Below are positions 18,429-27,334 of a stretch of 64,000 nt of DNA, piece after piece. This DNA is from Gulosibacter macacae (lineage in GTDB: Bacteria; Actinomycetota; Actinomycetes; Actinomycetales; Microbacteriaceae). The notes below the pieces were generated by a model. The model worked only from the letters and a program-made list of their open reading frames with translations. It was not told the origin of the DNA and searched no databases. The DNA lies in NCBI RefSeq assembly GCF_003865375.1, contig NZ_RQVS01000001.1, forward strand, positions 1-64,000, read 5' to 3'. Made by a program: the position numbers and the translations under genes. Position 1 is the stretch's first letter. Each line of letters begins with the position of its first letter.

Positions 18429-19744
18429 CGCCGCCTCCGTTCCTGCACCGCAATGGTCGTGGTGTCGGGGAGCATGATCGCGCCGGTCTCGAGCGACTCT
18501 TCGGCCGAGACGGTGCGCCAGTCATCCGGCAGGATGTGGTCGAGCACATCGTCAACGGTGATCACGCCGACGAGTCGGTCTTCGTCGTCAACGACCGGGA
18601 GCGCGACGAGGTCATAGCGGGCGAGCGAGCGCACCACCTCAACGTCGGTGGTGTCGGTGTGTACGGGCTCGGTGCGCTTGTCGAGAATGGCCCCGACGCG
18701 CTCGTGCGGCGGGTAGCGCAACAGGCGTTGGAAGTGCACGAGGCCCAGGTAACGGCCGGTCGGGCACTCATAGGGGGATGCGGTGACAAACACCGCGGTC
18801 GCCAGCGCCGCTGAGATTTCCTGTCGGCGGATGAGCACGAGGGCTTCGGCCACCGTTGCATCGGCCGAAACGATGATCGGGTCGGTCGTCATGAGACCAC
18901 CGGCGGTATTCGGCTCGAATTCGAGCAGCATGCGCACGTCTTCGGCCTCTTCGGGCTCCATGAGCCCGAGCAGCGATTCCGACTTCTCGTCATCTAGGCG
19001 CGCGACGAGGTCAGCCGCGTCATCGGGCTGCATCCGGTCGAGCACATCGGCTGCGCGCTCTTCATCGAGGTGCTCGATGATGACGACCTGGTCGTCTTCG
19101 TACATTTCCTCGAGCACGTCGGCGAGCCGCTCATCCGGCATCTCTTCGACGACTTCGAGCATGCGCTCTTCGGGGAGCTCGAGGAGCGCATCGGCGAGGT
19201 CGCTCGGTTCCATCTCGGAGTGGGCCGTGAGGAATTGCGTTGCCGGGGTATCACCTTCGGGGTCGAGGTCGAGTTCAACCTCAGCCCAGGTCATATAGGC
19301 GCTCGGGGGCTTCCCGAAGAAGGTTTTTGTGGTGCGGGGGAGTCGCAGGTAGAGCTGGCCGATTGACCACTCGCCAGCATCGTCCTCTTCGATCGAGACG
19401 TCTTCAATGACGCCGCGCACGCCGGTCGAGCGCACCGTGACCGAGCGGTCGAGGAGGTCAGCGAGTACGCGTACCTCTTCACCGCGCTGTTCGAAGGGAT
19501 GAAGTTCAGATTCATCCCACTCGACAATGAGCTGCGCCGAACCGATCGACGACACGCTCTCCATCGACACGAACACGCTTCGGCGAGTCGCACCGGTGAG
19601 TTCGACGAGGATGCCGTTGACATGCGGAGAGTGTTCAGAGCGGTAGTTGACGATGACATCGCGACAGCGGCCGACGCGATCGCCGTCCGGGTCAAACACC
19701 GGCGTGTTCGCGAGCCTGGCAACGAAGACCTTCGAGACACTCAC
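18425..19744 (-). CDS. MgtE N-domain plus CBS protein without transporter domain
   Basis: Soluble 439-residue protein. The N-terminal part (about 1-75) looks like a PRC-barrel (VFDPDGDRVGRCRDVIVN), and a second related beta-rich part follows. The middle (about 190-290) is the acidic helical repeat of the MgtE N-domain (LADALLELPEERMLEVVEEM, ADVLEEMYEDDQVVIIEHL, ADVLDRMQPDDAADLVARL), and the C-terminal part is a CBS pair. In true MgtE this cytosolic module senses Mg2+ and gates a five-helix pore; no pore follows here, so it may act as a sensor for a partner, perhaps the coupled DUF1003 membrane protein (inference). I recall Rv1232c as a counterpart. Confidence 0.88.
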   Translation of the reverse strand: MSVSKVFVARLANTPVFDPDGDRVGRCRDVIVNYRSEHSPHVNGILVELTGATRRSVFVSMESVSSIGSAQLIVEWDESELHPFEQRGEEVRVLADLLDRSVTVRSTGVRGVIEDVSIEEDDAGEWSIGQLYLRLPRTTKTFFGKPPSAYMTWAEVELDLDPEGDTPATQFLTAHSEMEPSDLADALLELPEERMLEVVEEMPDERLADVLEEMYEDDQVVIIEHLDEERAADVLDRMQPDDAADLVARLDDEKSESLLGLMEPEEAEDVRMLLEFEPNTAGGLMTTDPIIVSADATVAEALVLIRRQEISAALATAVFVTASPYECPTGRYLGLVHFQRLLRYPPHERVGAILDKRTEPVHTDTTDVEVVRSLARYDLVALPVVDDEDRLVGVITVDDVLDHILPDDWRTVSAEESLETGAIMLPDTTTIAVQERRRR

Positions 19745-19790
19745 CCGGCCATCGTAGTGCCGTCACACAGCGAGTTCCCTGCGCCACTCG

Positions 19791-20495
19791 GTGACAATCG
19801 ACAACGTGACCCAGCCGACCAGTTCCCGCATCCGTAGCCGTTTTCCCCAGATCCCGACGGGAGACACGGTGGCTTCGTATTCGTCATATGAGGATGCGAT
19901 GACCGCGATCGACCAGCTCGCCCGAAATGAGGGCTTCTCGATCGAGGCGATTTCGATTGTGGGCAGCGACCTAAAGTCGGTCGAACGCGTGACTGGACGC
20001 ATGAGTTCGTGGCGAGCGGCGCTCGGTGGAGCGATGAGCGGCATCATGATGGGTCTCTTTTTCGGGGCCGTGATGATGCTGCTTGACCCGACGTCAAACA
20101 TCGCGGTACTCGCAGGCATTGTGTTGCTCGCGACCGTATTCGGTGGCGTGTGGGGGCTCATCAGCTATGCGGTGTCGCCGCAGAAGCGCGAGTTCACCTC
20201 GGCCATGCAGGTGACCGCGAGCCGCTTTGATGTCATCGTGCCGCGCGAACTGGGGGCCCAAGCGCGGCAGATTCTTGGGGGAGCGGGTGGTGCGCATCTC
20301 GCACCAGCTACACCCGTCGTGCCCGCACCGCAGGTACCGGCGCCCGATGCATCCGCGCCAGTGGCGCCGCCTAGCGGGTCGGCTGAAGTGCCGGCTGACG
20401 CGCTCGCCGAGCCTGCGCCGCCAGCGACGCCGCCGCGCACCTATGGCGAGATGCAGGATGAGTTGCGTCGCCGTGAGCGCGAGGGTGGCAGCTAG
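19791..20495 (+). CDS. General stress protein 17M-like membrane protein
   Basis: A 234-residue protein. The N-terminal domain (TVASYSSYEDAMTAIDQLARNEGFSIEAISIVGSDLKSVERVTG) matches the small alpha/beta module of the Bacillus GSP17M/YflT-like general stress family. It is followed by two membrane helices (ALGGAMSGIMMGLFFGAVMMLL and IAVLAGIVLLATVFGGVWGLI) and a Pro/Ala-rich tail ending RREREGGS. Function unknown. The start is uncertain: GTG 19791 or GTG 19806, with no strong ribosome binding site for either. It is divergent from the MgtE-like operon and ends at a strong terminator. Confidence 0.82.
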   Translation: MTIDNVTQPTSSRIRSRFPQIPTGDTVASYSSYEDAMTAIDQLARNEGFSIEAISIVGSDLKSVERVTGRMSSWRAALGGAMSGIMMGLFFGAVMMLLDPTSNIAVLAGIVLLATVFGGVWGLISYAVSPQKREFTSAMQVTASRFDVIVPRELGAQARQILGGAGGAHLAPATPVVPAPQVPAPDASAPVAPPSGSAEVPADALAEPAPPATPPRTYGEMQDELRRREREGGS

Positions 20496-20527
20496 CGCAC
20501 TGCAACTGCGAGCGCGTCATAACTGTG

Positions 20528-20578
20528 AGCGAAAACTGCAAGTGGGAGCCCCGAGGGGCTCCCACTTCGCGTTTTCGC
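20528..20578. terminator. Long hairpin terminator
   Basis: AGCGAAAAC pairs with GTTTTCGCT at the base, and AAGTGGGAGCCC pairs with GGGCTCCCACTT at the tip. This is a 51-base hairpin 32 bases after the stress-protein gene. Confidence 0.88.
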
Positions 20579-20623
20579 TCGTAGATGCGGGCGTGCCACG
20601 AGGCTCGTGGCGATTACTTCATC

Positions 20624-20676
20624 ACATCTACTTGATCAGATGTACTGCATCAGATAACGTAGTTACTGCATCAGAT
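20624..20676 (+). promoter_or_regulatory. PadR operator array upstream of padR
   Basis: ACATCT at 20624-20629 and AGATGT at 20638-20643 form an inverted repeat with an 8-base spacer, the ATGT-N8-ACAT type of layout known for PadR-family repressors. Overlapping it are three direct copies of TACTGCATCAGAT: a two-mismatch copy at 20629-20641 and exact copies at 20643-20655 and 20664-20676. Starts of the exact copies are 21 bases apart, two helical turns. The last copy runs up to the ribosome binding site, so bound protein would block transcription. Autoregulation is inferred. Confidence 0.7.
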
Positions 20677-20689
20677 GAAGGAGTTGCAC

Positions 20690-21025
20690 ATGATCGGTGG
20701 CGATGTCATCCGCGGGTACGTCGACCTGCTGGTGCTTGATTCACTCCTCGACGAACCCTCGTACGGCTACGCCGTCTCAAAGCGCATCGAGCAGCGCACC
20801 GACGGCCACTTTGAACTCAAAGAAACGACGCTCTATGCGGCCATGCGCCGCCTTGAACAAACCGGCGCCCTCGAATCGTTCAAGGGCGATGAAACCCAGG
20901 GTCGCCAGCGCACCTACTACCGAGTGACCGAGGCGGGCCTGCGCCTCTACGAAGACAAATGCGAAGAATGGCATGCCACTGTGAAAGTGGTCAGTCGCTT
21001 CGTGCGAAAGGACGGATCGAAATGA
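20690..21025 (+). CDS. PadR family transcriptional regulator
   Basis: Winged-helix repressor of 111 residues. The PadR N-terminal signature is clear: GYVDLLVLDSLLDEPSYGYAV, then LKETTLYAAMRRLEQTGALES (recognition region) and RTYYRVTEAGLRLY (wing), with a short C-terminal helix for dimerisation. I chose ATG 20690 because AAGGAG (20678-20683) is 6 bases before it; an earlier ATG at 20675 overlaps that site. The stop overlaps the start of the following membrane-protein gene (ATGA), a standard PadR-plus-membrane-target arrangement in actinobacteria. The effector is unknown. Likely binds the operator array directly upstream. Confidence 0.95.
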   Translation: MIGGDVIRGYVDLLVLDSLLDEPSYGYAVSKRIEQRTDGHFELKETTLYAAMRRLEQTGALESFKGDETQGRQRTYYRVTEAGLRLYEDKCEEWHATVKVVSRFVRKDGSK

Positions 21026-22020
21026 ACGCCATCACGACCTATATCGACCACATGTTCCGCGCTCTGCCGAACACCGCCGAAGTGCGCCGAGCCCGCACCG
21101 AGCTGCAACAGATGAGCGAGGACCGCTTTCAGGAACTCCTCGCCGAAGGCGTGAGCGAGCACGAAGCAGTGGGACGGGTGATCACTCAATTCGGCAACCT
21201 CGATGAAATCGCCGACGACCTCGGTATTCGCGGTGAAGTCGATGGCACGATCGACCAGGGCGATGCCCCGCTCGAGGTCTCGACTGAAGAGGCCGAGCGC
21301 TTCCTGCAGGTGAATCGCCGTGGCTCCTGGCTGATCGGTGGCGGTGTCTTCGTGATCCTCGCGGGACTGACCGGACTCGTACTCGTGCAGGGCGGCGGTG
21401 TGCAGCTGTTCACCGAGGGAAGCCTCTTGCGCCTGAACGGCGAACCGATTGGGATGGCTATCTTGTTCACCGCAATTGCGATCGCGGTCGCGATGTTTAT
21501 CATCGCGGGCATGTCAATGAGCCGCTACGAGCAATTCGAGGGCCGGCAATTGCGACTGGAACCGGGAACACTCGCGCACTATCAAGAGCGCCGCGAGGCT
21601 GAACGTGGCCGATTCACCGCATCGATCGTCAGCGGGGTCATGCTCATCATTCTCTCGGTCGCAGCCACCGCGATTGCCGGCTCGCTGGCGAATAGCGAGA
21701 GTGGCGCGTCAGGGAGCTCTGCGCTCTTGTTCATCGGTGTTGGTGTTGCGGTCGCTATTCTCGTGATCGGTTCCATGCGTCGTGGTGCGCTTGACCGCCT
21801 CACCGCGAAAGGTGACTACACCCCGGAAAAGCAGGAGGCCGCCACTCTTGTCGAGCGAGTTGCTGGTCCGTACTGGGTTCTTGCGCTCCTCGTGTTCCTC
21901 GCCTGGGGATTCATTGGCAATGCGTGGGATCGCAGCTGGATTGTCTGGCCGATCGCGGGTGTGCTCTTCGGGCTGGTGGCGGTGACCATGGAAGCGATCA
22001 AGCCGGGCAAGCGCGGCTAG
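21022..22020 (+). CDS. Permease-prefix-domain membrane protein, PadR partner
   Basis: A 332-residue protein. The N-terminal part (about residues 1-75: MNAITTYIDHMFRALPNTAEV, then RARTELQQMSEDRFQELLAEG) is the soluble permease prefix/HAAS-like domain often found in PadR-regulated membrane proteins. About six hydrophobic segments follow (for example GSWLIGGGVFVILAGLTGLVL and MAILFTAIAIAVAMFIIAGM). It is translationally coupled to the PadR gene by a 4-base overlap. No transport motif is visible; the domain pairing suggests an envelope-stress or lipid/antibiotic response role, but that is inference. Confidence 0.85.
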   Translation: MNAITTYIDHMFRALPNTAEVRRARTELQQMSEDRFQELLAEGVSEHEAVGRVITQFGNLDEIADDLGIRGEVDGTIDQGDAPLEVSTEEAERFLQVNRRGSWLIGGGVFVILAGLTGLVLVQGGGVQLFTEGSLLRLNGEPIGMAILFTAIAIAVAMFIIAGMSMSRYEQFEGRQLRLEPGTLAHYQERREAERGRFTASIVSGVMLIILSVAATAIAGSLANSESGASGSSALLFIGVGVAVAILVIGSMRRGALDRLTAKGDYTPEKQEAATLVERVAGPYWVLALLVFLAWGFIGNAWDRSWIVWPIAGVLFGLVAVTMEAIKPGKRG

Positions 22021-22036
22021 CGACCTCCTGGAACGC

Positions 22037-22087
22037 ACAAGCCCGAGCGATGCGGCCATACCTGGGCCGCGAATCGCTCGGGTTTGT
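22037..22087. terminator. Hairpin terminator between convergent genes
   Basis: ACAAGCCCGAGCGAT pairs with ATCGCTCGGGTTTGT, with an inner CGGCC/GGCCG pairing. It lies 16 bases after the PadR-partner gene and before the stop of the convergent aminopeptidase gene. Confidence 0.85.
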
Positions 22088-22110
22088 CGTTAAGGGTCAG
22101 GTTCGTGCGG

Positions 22111-23541
22111 TTACTCGCCGCGAACCTCGCGCATCCAAGCTTCGACGTCGTCGGCCGTGCGTGGAATATCGATCGAGAGATTCTCGGCCCCATCAGCGGT
22201 GACCAGAATGTCGTCTTCAATGCGCACACCAATGCCGCGATACTCCTCGGGCACCGTGAGGTCATCGGGCTGGAAGTAGAGACCGGGCTCGATGGTGAAC
22301 ACCATGCCAGCCTCGACGGTGCCGTCAAGGTACATTTCCCGACGCGCCTGAGCGCAGTCGTGCACATCGAGGCCGAGGTGGTGGCTCGTGCCGTGCACCA
22401 TATAGCGGCGGTGCGGTTGCTTGGCCGGGTCGAGCGCTTCGGCAAGCGGCATCGGCAACAGCCCCCATGCATCCAGGCTCGTCGCAATCGAACGCAACGC
22501 GGTGTTGTGCACATCGCGGAACGTGATGCCGGGGCGCACGATCGCGAACGCCTCGTCGGCAGCCAGGCGCACAGCCTCGTAGATCTTGCGCTGGATCGGG
22601 GTGAACTCACCATCGACCGGCAGCGTGCGGGTGATGTCGGCGGTGTAGTAGGAGTCGTTTTCGACACCAGCATCGACGAGCACGAGATCGCCCGGGTTCA
22701 CGGCACCGTCGTTGTCAGTCCAGTGCAGGATGCAAGCGTGCGGCCCCGAGGCAGCAATCGTGCCGTACCCGACATCATTGCCCTCAAGGCGCGCGCGAGC
22801 AGTGAAGACACCCTCGACGATGCGCTCACCGCGGGGATGCTGGGCAGCGTCATCGAGTGCCCGAATGATGTCGTCGAAGCCGCGGCCAGTGGCGGCCACG
22901 GCGGCGCGCAGCTCGGCGATTTCGTAGTCGTCCTTGACGAGGCGCAGCTCGCTGAGGTCTTGCAAAAGTTGCGGGGTTGCGAGTTCAAGATCGCCGCGAC
23001 GGGCCTCGAATTCGGTGAGTGAGCGGGTGGCGATGCCGAGATCGGCCGCGACCTGCTTGAGCGAGGGACGACGGCCGGTCCAAAACTCGCCAATGGCGGG
23101 GTTCACATAGAACTCGTCGGTGTCGCGGCCCGCGCCCTCGCGGAAGTAGAGCGTGACCTCGTGGCCCTCGGTTGCCTCGCCAGCGGGGATCGGCTCAAAC
23201 ACGAGCATGGCTCCCGGCACGGTGTCGGAGCCCCAACCGGTCAGCCAGGTGAACGCGGTGTGCGCGCGATAGGGATAGTCGGTGTCATTCGAGCGCTGCT
23301 TCGGGTCGCCAGCGGCGATCACGAGGCGCTCACCCGGATGCATTGCCGAGAGCTTCGCTCGACGTGCCGCCGTGTATGGGGCGGCGGCACGAGGCTCGGG
23401 GAGCGACTCCTCCTGGGGAGCCCAGCCGCTCGAGATGAACTCACGGAACTCATCAGTCTGCGGTGTCGTCGAGCGGTTCGAGTTGAGGGCGACCGCGTCC
23501 TGCGACTCAGCGGTTTCGGTAGTAGCGGTGTTCTCAGTCAT
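22111..23541 (-). CDS. pepP: Xaa-Pro aminopeptidase (M24B)
   Basis: Dinuclear-metal exopeptidase that releases N-terminal residues preceding proline. The N-terminal AMP_N domain (GERLVIAAGDPKQRSNDTDYPYRAHTAFTWLTGW) is followed by the pita-bread fold with all five metal ligands: Asp in VLVDAGVEND and in YTADITRTLP, His in MVHGTSHHLGLDVHD, Glu in FTIEPGLYF and Glu in GVRIEDDILVT. I chose the ATG at 23539-23541 (MTENTATTET, 476 residues) as the family N-terminus begins soon after; an upstream extension is possible but has no support. Cytoplasmic; single-gene unit, convergent with the PadR operon. Confidence 0.93.
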   Translation of the reverse strand: MTENTATTETAESQDAVALNSNRSTTPQTDEFREFISSGWAPQEESLPEPRAAAPYTAARRAKLSAMHPGERLVIAAGDPKQRSNDTDYPYRAHTAFTWLTGWGSDTVPGAMLVFEPIPAGEATEGHEVTLYFREGAGRDTDEFYVNPAIGEFWTGRRPSLKQVAADLGIATRSLTEFEARRGDLELATPQLLQDLSELRLVKDDYEIAELRAAVAATGRGFDDIIRALDDAAQHPRGERIVEGVFTARARLEGNDVGYGTIAASGPHACILHWTDNDGAVNPGDLVLVDAGVENDSYYTADITRTLPVDGEFTPIQRKIYEAVRLAADEAFAIVRPGITFRDVHNTALRSIATSLDAWGLLPMPLAEALDPAKQPHRRYMVHGTSHHLGLDVHDCAQARREMYLDGTVEAGMVFTIEPGLYFQPDDLTVPEEYRGIGVRIEDDILVTADGAENLSIDIPRTADDVEAWMREVRGE

Positions 23542-23638
23542 CCGGCCATTGTCTCGCACCGAGCTGGGCATGCTCGATAGATGCGACAGGAACACGTCCG
23601 GCCGCATCCCGCTCGCATTTGGTCAGATAGACCGCAAC

Positions 23639-24688
23639 CTAGGCGCGCGTGAGTTCAGCAAATACGGGCCGATGATCAGAACCCGACCGATCCTCGCGAG
23701 TGATCACCTCGAAGCCCGTCACCTTCCACGTTGGCGTGTACATCACGTGGTCAATTGCTGGCACGAGCGCCGGCGGACGACCACTCGTCCAGGTACCGAG
23801 TGCCGCAGAGCCAGCATCGAGCGCCGCATCCCGGCAGCCGCCGAGCACCGCGCCCGAAACTGAGCTGTCTTCGAGACCAACGAGGTGGTCGAGGGTGGCG
23901 TTGAAATCACCCGCGACGATGGCATCGCCGGTGCACACCGTGCTCAACCACGTGAGGTCATCGCGCCAATGCGACATCTGCTCGGGCACTGGGGCGACCG
24001 GATGCGCGGCAACGAGGGTCGGACCCTCGCCGTTTTTGGGGACGGCGACGACGGTCGCGAGCACCGAGGTGTCGCCGAGTGCTTCGGTGACCTCATACTC
24101 GCCGAGTTCGGCCGAGACAAGGAGGGTCGTCTCTGCCGCCCGATAGCCGGGCGCGCCGCTGTGTGAGAGCACCCACATGGGTTTTCCGGCCTCACGCAGG
24201 AGGCCCGCGATCTCCATCCCCATGTCTTCGGTGGTCTCGGGCAACATGAGCACATCCACGTCGTAGTCGATGGCCAATTGCGCGATCGTGGGTGAGCCCG
24301 GCTCGTTGCCGAGCGTGTTCCAGGTGAGCACGCGCACCGCATCCGCGGCGCCGGTCGGCGGCACCGAGGCGTTGTAGCCGCGACTGAGCAGTAGCCCGCC
24401 GAGACTCAGCGCGGTGACGAGCAACACGACTGTCATGCCACCAAAGAGCGCACGGGTCTGTCGTGATACGAGTATGAGCGCCAACCCCGCGATGAGCGCC
24501 ACCCCGACACCAATGAGCATCACGAGCCGGAACGAGATGATCTGAGTGAACGGCAGCTCGCGCTGCCAGCCAAGCAATTGTGGCCACACGAGCAGGATGG
24601 CGGCGGCCGCGGTGATCATCGCGATCAGGAAGCCGGCGACGTACCATCCGGCCGAGATGCGCTTGCGAGGTGACTTAGGTGAGGTCAT
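23639..24688 (-). CDS. Membrane-anchored endonuclease/exonuclease/phosphatase family protein
   Basis: A 349-residue protein with three N-terminal hydrophobic helices (GWYVAGFLIAMITAAAAILLV, SFRLVMLIGVGVALIAGLALI and MTVVLLVTALSLGGLLLS), which place the C-terminal enzyme domain outside the cell. The EEP/DNase I-like core shows VLTWNTLGN (Asn), LMLPET (metal Glu), VVAGDFNATLDHL (Asp/Asn pair) and the final SDHRPVFAEL (catalytic His). Family members cleave phosphodiesters or phosphomonoesters; the substrate is unknown. I chose the ATG at 24686-24688. It is divergent from the PHP gene at 24781. Confidence 0.87.
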   Translation of the reverse strand: MTSPKSPRKRISAGWYVAGFLIAMITAAAAILLVWPQLLGWQRELPFTQIISFRLVMLIGVGVALIAGLALILVSRQTRALFGGMTVVLLVTALSLGGLLLSRGYNASVPPTGAADAVRVLTWNTLGNEPGSPTIAQLAIDYDVDVLMLPETTEDMGMEIAGLLREAGKPMWVLSHSGAPGYRAAETTLLVSAELGEYEVTEALGDTSVLATVVAVPKNGEGPTLVAAHPVAPVPEQMSHWRDDLTWLSTVCTGDAIVAGDFNATLDHLVGLEDSSVSGAVLGGCRDAALDAGSAALGTWTSGRPPALVPAIDHVMYTPTWKVTGFEVITREDRSGSDHRPVFAELTRA

Positions 24689-24780
24689 GGCGTCGCTCAG
24701 AGTAGCCGCCGCGTCCTGAAGAACCGGGGGAGTACGCGCCGAATTCCAAGGGTTGCGCGGGCAACGCATAGGATCAGCCC

Positions 24781-25650
24781 ATGAGCGCATCGGTATTCGA
24801 CGTGTGGCGGCCGATCGACCTGCACGCCCACTCCAACGTCTCGGACGGCACAGAACCTCCCGCGGAAGTGATGCGCCAGGCGGCACTCGCGGGACTCGGC
24901 ACCATCGCGCTCACCGATCACGACTCGCTCGACGGCTGGGATGAAGCCGGTCGCGCCGCCCGCGAAGAGGGTTTGACGCTCATCCCCGGAGTCGAGTTCT
25001 CGACCCAGATCGGTGCCGGGTCGGTACACATGCTCGGCTATCTCGTCGACCCGAACTACGAGCCCCTCGTTGACACCATGAACGCAGTGCGGGTGAGCCG
25101 ACTCACGCGGGCCGAACGCATGGTGGAGCGCATTGCCCGCGATTACCCGCTGCAATGGCACGATGTGCTCGCGGTGACCGAAGAGGGCGCGACGGTTGGT
25201 CGGCCGCATATTGCCGATGCGCTCGCGCTCAAGGGGATCGTTGCCGATCGCAATGAGGCGTTCGCGACGATCCTGCACTGGCAGGGTGGTTACTACCAGC
25301 CACACGAAGCACCGCATCCGACCGATGCCATCGCGCTCATTCGGGCGGCGGGCGGCGTCGCGGTGCTCGCGCATCCAGGTTCACGAGGACGCCGCGCGAT
25401 GACCGATGGCAACTTGGAATTGCTTGTAGATGCGGGGCTACAGGGTCTCGAGGTTGGGCACCGTGAAAACGATGAGCTCAATCGCTCGCTCCTGCGCGGG
25501 TATGCGCGGAAGTGGAACCTATTGATGACGGGGTCGAGCGACTATCACGGTGCGGGGAAGCCGAACCGGCTCGGGGAGAACACCACCGAGCCGGAACAGC
25601 TGCAACGCATCATCGATCTCGCGACAGGGTCGGAGCCGGTGACGCCGTAG
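24781..25650 (+). CDS. PHP-domain phosphoesterase (RNase AM/TrpH-like)
   Basis: Metal-dependent phosphoesterase of the polymerase and histidinol phosphatase (PHP) group, 289 residues. The metal-binding set is complete: DLHAHSNVSDGT (two His), LTDHDSLDG (Asp/His), PGVEFST (Glu), VLAHPGSRG (His) and the C-terminal GSSDYHG (Asp/His). The architecture matches the YciV/Rnm-type 5'-nucleotidase/exoribonuclease that also hydrolyses 3',5'-bisphosphates; substrate choice is inferred from the family. It ends at a family B inverted repeat that separates it from the convergent DEAD-box helicase. Confidence 0.9.
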   Translation: MSASVFDVWRPIDLHAHSNVSDGTEPPAEVMRQAALAGLGTIALTDHDSLDGWDEAGRAAREEGLTLIPGVEFSTQIGAGSVHMLGYLVDPNYEPLVDTMNAVRVSRLTRAERMVERIARDYPLQWHDVLAVTEEGATVGRPHIADALALKGIVADRNEAFATILHWQGGYYQPHEAPHPTDAIALIRAAGGVAVLAHPGSRGRRAMTDGNLELLVDAGLQGLEVGHRENDELNRSLLRGYARKWNLLMTGSSDYHGAGKPNRLGENTTEPEQLQRIIDLATGSEPVTP

Positions 25651-25675
25651 GACCAAGCTGCGGGAGCGGGCTCGT

Positions 25676-25754
25676 GGTCTCGATTCGTCGCTACGCTCCT
25701 ACTCGACCACCCAAATGTGGTTGGTCGAGTAGCGCGAAGCGCGAATCGAGACCC
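25676..25754. repeat. Family B inverted repeat between convergent genes
   Basis: The left arm starts GGTCTCGATTCGTCGCTACG and the right arm ends GCGAAGCGCGAATCGAGACC; the centre is AAATG between ACTCGACCACCC and GGTTGGTCGAGT. As RNA this folds into a hairpin of about 79 bases. It lies between the PHP and helicase stops and may serve as a bidirectional terminator. Related copies are at 12560 and 56825. Confidence 0.9.
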
Positions 25755-25759
25755 CCGCG

Positions 25760-27184
25760 CTACTCCTGCGTCTCCGCCGAAGCGGCCGAATCCGCACCAG
25801 CACCCGGTCCGCGGCGGCGACGGCGGCGACGACGCTTCGGCGCCTCGCCACCCTCCGCAGCGGCGCCCTCGGCTGGTGCGTTTGACGGTGCATCCGAGTT
25901 CGTTGCCGGGGCGCTCGAACCTGAGCGCGAGCGTGAACGCGACCGGCTACGCGAGCTCGAGGCACCCTGCTTCTGCGCCGGTTCGCGACCACGCGAGGTC
26001 GCGCCCGAGAGGCGACCCTTCGTGCCCTCCGGGATGCGCAGATCCGCGAACAGGTGCGGCGACGACGAATAGGTCTCAGTCGGCTCTTCCACGCCGAGTT
26101 CGAGCGCCTTCGAAATGAGCGCCCAGCGGTGCAAATCGTCCCAATCGACGAAGGTGACCGCGACACCGGTCTTACCGGCGCGACCGGTGCGGCCAACACG
26201 GTGGAGGTAGGCCTCTTCGTTCTCGGGAATCGTGTGGTTGATCACGTGCGTGACGTCGTCAACGTCGATACCGCGCGCGGCCACATCGGTCGCGATCAAC
26301 ACATCCGCCTTGTCGGCACGGAACTGCGCCATTGAACGCTCGCGCTGTTCCTGATTCATGTCACCGTGCACGGCAGCAGCGCTGAACCCGCGGTCGCGCA
26401 GCTCTTCTACGAGCTTCGCGGCGGCGCGCTTTGTGCGCATGAAAATCACGGTCTTGCCGCGGCCCTCGGCCTGCAAGATGCGCGCGATCATTTCATCCTT
26501 GTCGAGCGGATGCGTGCGGTAGACGATGTGCTCGATGTTCTTCTGTAGCACGCCCTCGTCGGGGTCGGTGACGCGAATGTGCACCGGCGACGACATGAAG
26601 CGGCGCGCGAGGGTGAGGATGGGGCCGGGCATCGTGGCCGAGAAGAGCATGGTGTGGCGCACCGCCGGCACCTTCGCGAAGATCTTCTCGATATCAGGCA
26701 GGAAGCCGAGGTCGAGCATCTTGTCGGCCTCGTCAAGCACGATCTCCTTGACGCCCGAGAGCGAGAGCATGCGCTGGTTCATCAGGTCGATGAGACGGCC
26801 CGGCGTCGCAACGATCACCTGGGCGCCGTCTTTGATCTGCTCGATCTGGCCCTCGTAGGCCTTGCCGCCGTAAATCGGCACGACCATGGTGCTGCGCTCG
26901 GAGGCGGCGAGGTCGAGGTCTTCAAACACCTGCATTGCGAGCTCGCGCGTCGGGGTGATGACGAGTGCCTTCACGCCCGGCTCGGGGTTTGCGCCAATGC
27001 GCTGGAGGAGCGGCAAGCCGAAACCGAAGGTCTTGCCGGTACCGGTTTTGGCCTGGCCAATAATGTCTTGGCCCTTGAGCGCGAGCGGAATGGTTTCTTC
27101 CTGGATGGGGAAGGCTTCAGTGATGCCGTTGGCGGCGAGCACCGAGACCATGTCGTCGTCGATGCCGAGTTCAGAAAAGTTCAA
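25760..27184 (-). CDS. DEAD-box RNA helicase with RS- and Arg-rich tail
   Basis: ATP-dependent RNA helicase (RhlE/DeaD group) for RNA unwinding in ribosome assembly or RNA decay. All core motifs are visible: Q motif FSELGIDDDM, AKTGTGKT (motif I), PTRELA, TPGR, LDEADKMLDLGF (motif II), FSATM (III), ATDVAARGIDV and HRVGRTGRAGKTG (VI). After about residue 400 comes a low-complexity tail: repeated Arg-Ser dipeptides (SRSRSRSRSRSRSGSS), a Pro/Ala/Glu stretch, and a run of basic residues (KRRRRRRRRGPG), probably RNA-binding. I recall rhlE (Rv3211) near the DUF3107 gene in M. tuberculosis, as here. Confidence 0.94.
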   Translation of the reverse strand: MNFSELGIDDDMVSVLAANGITEAFPIQEETIPLALKGQDIIGQAKTGTGKTFGFGLPLLQRIGANPEPGVKALVITPTRELAMQVFEDLDLAASERSTMVVPIYGGKAYEGQIEQIKDGAQVIVATPGRLIDLMNQRMLSLSGVKEIVLDEADKMLDLGFLPDIEKIFAKVPAVRHTMLFSATMPGPILTLARRFMSSPVHIRVTDPDEGVLQKNIEHIVYRTHPLDKDEMIARILQAEGRGKTVIFMRTKRAAAKLVEELRDRGFSAAAVHGDMNQEQRERSMAQFRADKADVLIATDVAARGIDVDDVTHVINHTIPENEEAYLHRVGRTGRAGKTGVAVTFVDWDDLHRWALISKALELGVEEPTETYSSSPHLFADLRIPEGTKGRLSGATSRGREPAQKQGASSSRSRSRSRSRSGSSAPATNSDAPSNAPAEGAAAEGGEAPKRRRRRRRRGPGAGADSAASAETQE

Positions 27185-27334
27185 GAAAGTACGCCCTTAC
27201 GCGTCGAGTGCTTCGTGGCGCCCGGGATGCGAAGGGCGCGGGTGCCGTCTGCGGCACGAGGAATAGCCTACCGTGCGCCCGATTTGCCACCGTTCGCGGC
27301 GCTCGCGGAGCGTGCTGGCGGCTAGTCTGAACGG

